Shown one piece after another: positions 56,337-64,000 of a stretch of DNA of 64,000 nt; the first letter of the stretch is position 1, and each line of letters starts with the position of its first letter. The translations under genes were made by a program, and so were the position numbers. The stretch is from Sarocladium kiliense (taxonomy: Eukaryota > Ascomycota > Sordariomycetes > Hypocreales > Sarocladiaceae), in the NCBI GenBank assembly GCA_030734395.1, contig JAUZTG010000017.1, positions 310,001 to 374,000 on the forward strand, given 5' to 3'. Below the pieces are notes generated by a model. That model saw only the letters and a list, made by a program, of their open reading frames with translations, was not told the origin of the DNA and did not search any database.

Positions 56337-58040
56337 GCCATTCTAGACGCAGCATTGGGTATTTCTTTTCCTTAACAAACTAGTTATTGATGAGTTTATC
56401 GGCTAGGCTTGGGGGGTATATATCACTAATAGAGAGAGAGAAATTAATAGTTTAATTACAGATAGTTAGAACCTTAATCATTTTGCGTATTGCAACGTCT
56501 TTAAATTATGCGCGACCTTCTTATTCTGATTAGTATGTTTAACTTATATAAATATGTTATTACTAATTTATAATAACTTTTATTAGAAATGTAATGGGCT
56601 ATCCCTAGTGTCACGGACAATTAGGTGCCAATAAGAGTTATGTATATTCTTAAGGAGTAGGAAGCTATTCATAGAGAGAGATGTGAGGGAAAGGGGTTAC
56701 GCCATGTCTCCTCAGCCACACTGTGGCTAGGTCTCGTCACAAGCCCGTCCTCCTATCTCTTTGATGCCAGGCTGGGCTCAAGCCCAGACCATAACAAAAG
56801 TTACTTAATTTTAAAAATAAACAACTTAGTTAATTCATCACTTTTATCACTACTTTCTTCACTGCTAATAACTTTTATTATATACTCTATATATAAAAAG
56901 TTTTATAAATCTACAAATATTAGTTCATTCAGAATCTGGCGATAAAATCCACTTAATTTGCCCAACCTTTATATTACCTTCTTTTACCGCTGCGCTCAGA
57001 AACCTAACAAATCGGAGCGCGGATAATGAAAAGGCCCGGAGAATAACAAGTTACCTCCTCTTTATACCTAGCAGAACACGAGAAAGAGAACAACACAGTG
57101 ATGGAAACAATCCAGAAGATAATTATAGAGTGGAATACACAATTGCCGCTTCAACAACATTCATATCAAGGGAGATTAGAGATCAATGCTTATATAATTA
57201 TCTCCTGACCTAGTAGTACAATTATCCCCTTATGACCTTCACTCTCTTATATAAATCTACGTCACCTGCCCTCCTGATATAGGCACTTACTTGGATCACT
57301 TTTGTATCGTTCCATTTATTATTAGGACATATTATGCAAGGAGGACATATATATTATATGCATAGGCACGCGTATCAGGAGACATGTTTCTTCTCTTAGC
57401 TATAAACTTAGAACTTGGCGCACTTGCCGTTGTCCGACAAGGCATTTTGCCTCCTTACTTTCTGGCTGTATGCTATGTCGCGTCGAGTTGCGACTTCGAG
57501 TGTCTTGCGGGCCCCGCTCTCTCGCTTGCGCGGCACCTCTCATTGGCCAAACGAGCCATCGCCCACGCATTGACGAATGAGCGACCAAGGCGTGGTGACA
57601 CACTCTGTCTGTGTCACTTCAGTCGAGGAAGGAGTGCACAATGTCCTCTTTTGCGACCGTGCTCACCTCGCCCTCCTTCTCTTCTTCTTTTTTTTCTTCA
57701 TGGGTCAATCATTATCTCGGGTCGGTGTTTCTCGGGTTTCGTTTTTCTATTGACTATTTTTATGCTTTCCTTCCCACTTCTCTTCCCCTCTTTCCTTGTC
57801 GGCGACTTGCCCTCGTCGGAATCCCATCCGCCGGGTCCTCATTGCGAGGCCTGGCCTTCTTCTTTTCGGCTTCGGTCGTCGAGTCGGGATCCGTCGTTGG
57901 TGCTTCTTGCCTCCCTCCCCACGGCATCACCTGCTGGCTCCTCATTGCGAGGGTCGGCTGCTTCCCTTCGGCTTCTGTCGTCGGCATCCGGGTACCGTGG
58001 TCTGGTTGGACCTTGTTCCCCATCCTCTTCCGTTGAGGTC
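56337..58040. other. AT-rich tract and unassigned leader of the C2H2 gene
   Basis: From 56340 to about 57380 the sequence is strongly AT-rich with TA runs and no gene. A GC-richer 188-bp island at 56609-56796 has LTR-like ends. From 57384 to 58040 one frame is open into the C2H2 gene, but it is Ser/Leu/Pro-rich and low in complexity, with an imperfect duplication of about 70 bp (57836 onward and 57941 onward, both containing tcctcattgcgagg). I treat it as leader or intron rather than protein. Confidence 0.55.
56609..56796 (+). repeat. Possible solo LTR, 188 bp
   Basis: The segment begins tgtcacggacaattagg and ends accataaca, the TGT...ACA ends of LTR retrotransposons. It contains two perfect inverted repeats (agccacactgtggct at 56714-56728, ctgggctcaagcccag at 56772-56787). 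No 5-bp target duplication is visible on its flanks, so the call is weak. Confidence 0.3.
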
Positions 58041-60581
58041 ATGGCTCCGGAGAAGAGGAAGGTCTTGGGCGACCTGACGAATGTCCCTGCAAAGCGTCAG
58101 ACTCGCTTGTCCTTCCACAAGGGCGTTCTGTCGGTCGCAGGAGAGGCGTCGCAATCAGAAGGCCCTCCTCAGAAGAAACACTCTGTCTTCCACAATGACT
58201 TCTTCTCCAGGGCGAGCCAACCTGCGGCCAGTTCGGCCTCGCGACATGACCAGTCGTTGCGTCCTGGTCTTGTCCGAGAGGTATCGCCGGGTCCTGGGCC
58301 TGACCTGAGCTACTTTGGCTTCCCAGCCTCTGGTACAGCAGACGAGGGAAGCCCTGAGGACGGTGATGAGATAGATGACTTGGTTCCCACCCAAGTCATC
58401 GAGGAGGGCTTATCCCTCAGCATCGCTCCATTGCTGGAGCCAGTCGTAGACAAGAATGGCTGGTACCGAGTTGGTTCCCAGCCAATTGCCGCTCATGACC
58501 TTGACGTCCGTTCTGCCCCCTTTGCGTATGTAGAGCCGATGTTGACAAGAAGGCTTGGCAATACCTTCGTAGTGACTGATGCGAAGCTCCCTGGGGCAAG
58601 TGTAAGCATAGTCCAGCCAGTCCGTGATAACCTCGTCCGTGAGCTCAAAGAAACCATGGTTTAGCATACTAATGGTTACGTCAAGCGTCTTTGCGACTTC
58701 ACGGGCATGGAAATGATCTGGAGTCCGGGTCCGAAGTCAATGTCTTTTGAGGCTGTCTACCCATTCTGTTCCCCTGATGGTCCCGGCGCAAGGCTTCAAT
58801 ACCATGCGACTCCAAATGTTCATTTGGTAATGACAGCGCTCAATATGACAAAGCGCTGCCATCCTATCGCGACCCTGCCGCTTCTTGCTGTGATCCTCAG
58901 ATCGGACGTTGTCCAACAACAGTCCCAGATCAAATGGGCCTTCAATGCCTTGTGCAATGCTGCGACTGTGTACCGTCTGCTCCACCGGCGGTTCTCGCAC
59001 AAAGTTGTGCAATTCGAGAACTGGGCAAAGCTGGATGCAGTATCGCAGAAGGCTGTTCTCGAAGCCATGCGGACATTGCAGAAGACACCCTGGCTCGAGG
59101 ACACTCTGCGCAACGAGACGTTGTCGTCCTTGTTCATTGTCGATGCCCAGCCGCTGTCCGGATCCAGAAGCTGGCAATGGGACCAGGAGTACTCAACTCT
59201 TCTCAGGATCGCTGGTTCGTTCGGACTGGGACCAGATGAGTTTGAGTTCTACCTGACAGTCCCGTCAAGTCGTTCTGGCAAGAGGGTATTCTATCCCTTT
59301 CACGTACTGTCTCGGCCGCTGGCAGAAGCAACTCGCTGGGACTGGAATGATGTCCTTACACTTGCTGGTCGCATGCTACACACTATGCGCATAGCATGTA
59401 ACCGACATGCAGAAGCAGCAGGGCTTGGCGACAAGTACATGAACGAGACACGGTTCGTGTACTGGATGGTTGCCCACTTCAGCCGACAAGTTCAGGGCTT
59501 GAAGTCAAGCCATCCTGATGTAAGTCGCGAGGAGATCCAGCTCCGTATCCTTGATCGCTGGGGCCTGCCCATCGTCCCGTGGATACGGAACATGCTCTCA
59601 GCCTCCCTCTGCAAGGGTCCGGATCATGGCATCGCGATGAAGTTTGGCATCACGGTGCCTCCCGCCTTCGAGAGGTTCGACCCTGTTCGACACATCAATC
59701 TGGACGAGTGTACAATCACGATTGATACTGTCGCAACGAACATGGCAATGTGGAACTACCAGCGTGAGGGCTGGGCATCTATTCGGGCTGCTCTATCTAC
59801 TGTCCCCTTGCGTCACTCCCTCTGGCGGATTGATGAACCCGCTGGACAGGAGATCTGGGGCATGGCAACATCATTGTCGAATGATGCTGTCGCCCCCGTC
59901 CCAGACTTCGACATGCCCCTGGTGTCGATCGACGCTTGGTTTTCGGACAACCCCCTTCGACACCGCTATGATCGGTGCGACTTGGAGTTCCAGAACATTG
60001 GTCTCCTGGTCGAACACTGTCGAAGCGAGCATCGCATCAGTTCCGCTCCTCAGCCTCTGGCCCCTGATGCAAGCGCTGAACAGGACGCTCTGGACGCTGC
60101 TTACTGGCAAGAGAAGCTCGGATGCCCTGAGCCTGGCTGCGATAAGACCTTTGTCCGGTGCTTTGATCGCGACAGGCATATCCGCATGCACAACCAGGAC
60201 AAGCGCTTCAAGTGCGATTGGCCAGGTTGCGATTATGCGACCGTTGATCAAGGCCATCTCGCAGTCCATAAGCGTCAGCATGTCCCGGATGAGCGCTATG
60301 CCTGTGACTTCCCAGGCTGTGAGCATATTGCCTCATCGGCTGCTCGCTTGGCTGACCACAAGAATAGCCATACCGGGGCGAAGCCGTGGGCCTGCGACTT
60401 CCCTGGCTGTGGCAAGACCTATGTCAGCCATACTAGCCTGCTTAAACATAAGCAATTGCACGATGGGAGGGCAAACTACCAGTGCAACCTGTGCTCACAG
60501 GTCTGCACCCAGGCTGGCAATCTCAGGAGGCACAAAGACCGGCATCACCCTGGCTGGAGGGACGAAGACAAGAGGGCTTGA
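58041..60581 (+). pseudogene. C2H2 zinc-finger protein of unknown role, one internal TAG
   Basis: One frame runs from the Met at 58041 (MAPEKRKVLGDLTNVPAKRQ) to the TGA at 60579-60581, 847 codons, with a single in-frame TAG at 58662-58664. Both sides read smoothly (VRELKETMV-stop-HTNGYVKRL), and CAG-to-TAG would explain it. The N-terminal 200 residues are basic and disordered, with an acidic EDGDEIDDLVP stretch. A central 400-residue region of no known family follows (ALNMTKRCHPIATLPLLAV ... HTMRIACNRHAEAAGLGDKY). The C terminus has five C2H2 fingers from about CPEPGCDKTF to LRRHKDRHH, three of them in CDFPGC/CDWPGC form. It could bind DNA. It converges on the helicase at 61321. A retained read-through product is possible but unproven. 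Confidence 0.8.
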
Positions 60582-61320
60582 TTGGCACTGGTTCTACGCG
60601 CACTGATATCAGACATTGTCCCTGTATTCGACTTATGTAGTATATATCCAACTGCAGATAGCTATCTAATATATCGTTGTTTCCTCCTCTTTTGCTTTTG
60701 ATTCCATGTCTCCATAAGTCCTAACGTATAATTATTATTCGGTCGGTCGGTCGTTCGTTCGTTCATTTGTATACTCGGTCGGTCGGTTCGTGTGTGTATT
60801 CAATCGGTCGGTTCGTGTGTATATTCAATCGGTCGGTTCGTGTGTATATTCAATCGGTCGGTCGATTGTTCTTTCGGCCGGTCGCTGCTTGCTTTAGTGA
60901 TATATGTACCTGATAAGAGAAATGTTAGCAGAGTTCAATCAAATCGCGGAATAGGATGCTTTCTTGCGCATTGCTCATGCTCTCCCCTGATCACGCTTCT
61001 GTCCGGATGCGATCTTCAGAAGAGGCGACTCCACGTTGTCGCGTCAACTTGAGGTCTCCAGTTGACCCTAGAAAAAGTCACTGAGTTTTTCCATCATATT
61101 GATTGTGATGTGTGCCGAGTATCTGCAGCTTGTTAGTATTAATCTGACAGAGCAATGAAGGAAGAACTTACATCTCAAAACCTGCTAAGTCGCTTGACTT
61201 ACACTGAACACATGCACTAGGAACCATAGCACTCTGGAACTCTTAAAGTGATTAAACAAGATCATTTCATTCAGCAACCTGTGATACTCCCTAAGCAACC
61301 TGTGATCCTTCCTTCCTCCC
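60582..61320. other. Convergent intergenic region with minisatellite
   Basis: The 740 bp between the two convergent 3' ends hold ggtc-rich simple sequence from about 60740 to 60890, including a 25-bp tandem array. No gene is supported. Confidence 0.6.
60781..60855 (+). repeat. 25-bp minisatellite, 3 units
   Basis: Three tandem units of ggtcggttcgtgtgtatatt plus caatc are seen; the first differs by one base. Loose ggtc/gttc repeats flank the array on both sides. Confidence 0.92.
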
Positions 61321-63979
61321 TTACTTCTGAACTACGCGACCTGACGCAAACATCTTCTTACAGAACGAGAATAGTGCCAACCCGTCCTTCCTCGTGCTCT
61401 TTCCCGGCTGTCCCGGCTTCTGGACATGGTAATGACCAGCAGGCAGAGCCTTGCCATGGACTTGAGGCCTGCCCATGAGGTGACCCGCAACATTGACGTC
61501 GCCAATAATGACCATGCCACATCGACTGCGAGTAAGCATCACGTTCAGGCGCTGAGGGTCTACAGTGAACCCCGGTCCTGGCTGAACAGCTCGTGTCCCC
61601 ATGACGACTATGATGATGTCGTTCTCTTGGCCCTGGAACGAGTCGATCGTTGCAGGAGGCTTCATGCTGTGGCCAAGCTGCTTGTACCGTTGCTGCTTGA
61701 ACATCTTCTCAACCTCCTTGACGTTGGACGTGTATGGAGTGATGATCGACATTCGAGGAGCAACCTGCTTGTACGCATCCCGAACCTCCCGACTGGCTTG
61801 GACGAAGTCGAAGAAGTCTAGAATGAAATCCAGAGCAATCTTCACCTGGTCCGGACTTCTCTTTGAGCCAGTCCGGGGGTCCGTATGGACACGAGCGTTC
61901 GGACAATGCAGGAACGCAGGCGTCAACTTGCCGTCTGGCGAAGCTTGCATACCTTGCCTCGCGGTCAGGAATGCTTCAAGATCGCGACCAACCTTGAACT
62001 TGGAAAGGTCGGGATCTTGTCCACCGCCATATGTGAAGGGAACATCCTTGTAGATGATCTCCGACACAGCGTCGAACATGCCACGAGCCATCCTGAGCTG
62101 CGTCTTGAGGCGGTACACCGGGACGCCTTTGATGCTGCAGGTACAGCTGGGCTGAGATCTTGCCCTCGTCAGCGAAGCGGTTCAGCTTGCTGCCGTTCTT
62201 GTCCTGCTGGTACGTTGTCATTACCGCAGGGGGGAGCTGCTTCGGATCGCCAGCAAGCAGTAACGGCATGAGGCAGTTGCCCCAGATGGTATACAAGTCA
62301 GCCTTGCTTGTATTGGCGGCTTCATCGATCGCCATAGCCTGAGCATGCTCAAACTTCCATTCCCGGTACTCCTCGACGTTGTCCGAAGCTGCTGGAGTGA
62401 CACAGAGTATGTCGGCGTGCTCCCAGAGCTTGCGAAACTGGCCAAGGAGGTTGTTCTGCGACACCTTGTCAGCAGCAGGCTTGGCCATGTAGTCTTCCCA
62501 TGGCATCTGGCCACGAATGACTGCGCGAAGGTTCTGCCACTTCGGAGCAGTCTGGTCATCAAGCCAGCTCCTCAGATCAAATAAGATCTGAGGGTCCTCA
62601 CGCCCAACATTTCGGCCTGCCAAAGGAGAACCCCAAGCTGCGAGAAGGAACTGAGCTGTCGACAGCTCAAGCTCCCAAGGCGAACCAATCGACCACTTGC
62701 CATTGCCAGCAGCACGATTTGGCTGGTGGCGGATCTGCCCACCCCAGTTCAGGAGGTTCAAGAACGCCTTGAGCTCTTGCTTCGGCTTATAGCCGCGAAT
62801 AATCAACTTTCGCCGAAGTCGCGCCAGATCAGCTAGCTTGAGCCCGGTGTTGCAGAGTCGGACAGCCTCCTGCTCGAGCTCGTCCAGCTTCTTGGCGAAG
62901 TTGCTCACAGCCTTGTTCGACGGACCAGACGCGAGAACTTTGCCCTCCTTCTCATTCATGCAGAGGGTCGCCACAGACAGCAAGAACGTCTTGCCAAAGC
63001 CGGGACCAGCCGTCAAGATACCAATCCCCAGTGGGCGATGACTGAGGTATTGCTCGACACGGAACTGGTCCTCAAGAGGCACCCGGTTGATGTGAGCCCG
63101 GAGGTACTTGGCATCAATGCCGGTGATCCAGTCGGTGAATCGTAGTTTGCCCACGATAAACTTCTTGACTGGAGCCTTCTCAGTGACCAGCGGCTCGTAC
63201 TCCGGCATCACCTCTTCGCTGACCACGCCGTCACTACGGACAGCCTCGTCATTGGCCGACTCGGGGTCCTTCATCTCCGCATCCGGCTCCGGCTCCGGCT
63301 CCGTGTCTTTGCCTTCGGGGGTTGCGTGAGGCGACAACACAACCCGTGCAGGAGGCGCAGCGCTGTCCAGCGCCGCGATATCCTGCACAAACCCAGAGCC
63401 GCACAAGAGACGCATTTGGATGCCCTGTCGCTCTTTCACGGAGTAGCCGGTCAGAGACGACTCGAAGAGCTCCTTCGGCCGGTGCTCGAACTTGCGAGAC
63501 AGCGCATTCGCGCTGGTCGCCGGGACGTGGGGCATCAGGCGTTTGATTGCCTTGACTTGCCTCCTTGTGTCGCGCAACATGTCGTTGTCGAAGCGAAGTG
63601 CTACGCGATTCTATGGCTCGCACTTGCTTGGATCTCCGAATGCTGTACGAGCCATGTCATGGCTCGCATACTTCCTCCAGGCAAAGTCTGGATTGCCCTT
63701 CTTGTCCTTGGGTATCCGAACAAGAAGAACAAGCTCATCGCTTGTCACTTGGTGGTTCGCAAGCTCATCAATCCTTTCAGGGTGATTGATGATTTTGCAA
63801 TCCCATTCGCCTGAATGCTCCTTGTCGTCCCAGAGCGTGTAGACAAGCAGCTTGAACGGCGAGTCAGGGACCCTCGTCAGCTGATTCCAGGCCTGCTCGT
63901 AGACCTCAGGCAGCTTCTGGGGCATGTGGACGATGACATAGCGCTCATTGTCCCGGGGCACCTCGATACCTTCAGCCAT
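61321..63979 (-). pseudogene. UPF1/SMUBP-2-like SF1 helicase, TAG stop and frameshift
   Basis: SF1 motifs occur in order: Walker A GPGFGKTFLLS (about 62990), motif II with AMAIDEAANTS (about 62330), motif III LLAGDPKQLPPAV, then after a frameshift motif V DSFQGQENDIIIVVMG (about 61630) and motif VI LNVMLTRSR. The set matches the UPF1/DNA2/NAM7-like group of RNA/DNA helicases. The frame is broken by a TAG at 61...63 kb positions 63611-63613 (SKCEP-stop-NRVALRF, same frame on both sides) and by a one-base shift between 62119 and 62145, before GVPVYRLKTQLRMARGMFD. The N-terminal part (MAEGIEVPRDNERYVIVHMP) starts at 63979, but the frame stays open to the window edge, so the 5' end may lie outside. 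An acidic EPEPEPDAEMKDPESANDE linker precedes the helicase core. Confidence 0.85.
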
Positions 63980-64000
63980 GTAAGCGTAGATGACTGAGCT

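Noticed and set aside
57384..58040. N-terminal extension of the C2H2 protein from the Met at 57384
   Set aside because: The stretch is Ser/Leu/Pro/Phe-rich low-complexity translation with an internal duplication. MAPEKRKVLGDL at 58041 is a more natural start.
59644..60606. 320-codon plus-strand frame overlapping the C2H2 gene
   Set aside because: It lies in another frame of a gene with clear zinc fingers; no motif of its own.
60740..60890. CRISPR-like array
   Set aside because: The units are directly adjacent 25-bp copies without spacers, in a fungal genome; it is a minisatellite.
47790..64000. A complete Starship element bounded by the DUF3435 remnant
   Set aside because: The recombinase is only a fragment, no element ends or target duplications are visible, and most genes to the right look like ordinary chromosomal genes.

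Overview
The window is nuclear DNA of a filamentous ascomycete (Pezizomycotina). The evidence is short spliced introns (48 to about 95 nt) with GTRNGT donors and RCTRAC-like branch sites, several Zn2Cys6 regulators, fungal CBM1 cellulose-binding modules, a fungal-type type III polyketide synthase, PDR-type ABC and siderophore MFS transporters, and a pogo/Fot1-like transposon whose stops look like repeat-induced point mutation (RIP). I found no rRNA, tRNA or CRISPR. Species cannot be fixed from what I can see.

Layout. 1.5-9.5 kb: a secreted protein of unknown function, then two divergent secreted GH43 hemicellulases, one with CBM6 and a C-terminal CBM1, the other with an N-terminal CBM1. 9.8-11.66 kb: a complete but dead TA-flanked DNA transposon with 45-bp inverted repeats. 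12.0-15.0 kb: two broken genes (Zn2Cys6 regulator, DJ-1/PfpI protein). 15.5-31.0 kb: an ordinary gene-rich stretch with a sugar transporter, a GPI-type Ser/Thr-rich wall protein, a membrane-anchored aspartic-protease-like protein without catalytic aspartates, a secreted endonuclease/exonuclease/phosphatase-fold enzyme, a CE1-type esterase with a GC-AG intron, a large Zn2Cys6 factor and a hemerythrin-like protein. 32.3-44.7 kb: a type III PKS, a decayed P450, a siderophore-type MFS transporter, an NTF2-like/flavin monooxygenase fusion and a second sugar transporter; part of this may be a metabolite cluster. 46.25 kb: a small Cys-rich secreted protein. 47.7-49.1 kb: a degenerate repeat, a DUF3435/FluG-like remnant and a broken zinc-cluster gene. 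49.4-56.3 kb: a full-size ABCG transporter divergent from a Zn2Cys6/AT-hook factor. 56.3-64 kb: an AT-rich tract, then a convergent pair (five-C2H2-finger protein and UPF1-like SF1 helicase), each open over long distances but broken by TAG stops, and in the helicase also by a frameshift.

How the genes fit together. The two GH43 enzymes, the CE1 esterase and the sugar porters suit arabinoxylan breakdown and sugar uptake. The PKS neighbourhood and the ABC/regulator pair suit secondary metabolism and efflux. The rest of the accessory sequence shows invasion by mobile DNA and later decay: all six in-frame transposase stops, the DUF3435 stop and the stops in the C2H2/helicase pair are of a kind C-to-T or G-to-A transitions produce. 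All gene models were built by hand from splice signals and reading frame; no homology search was run, so family names rest on recognised motifs.
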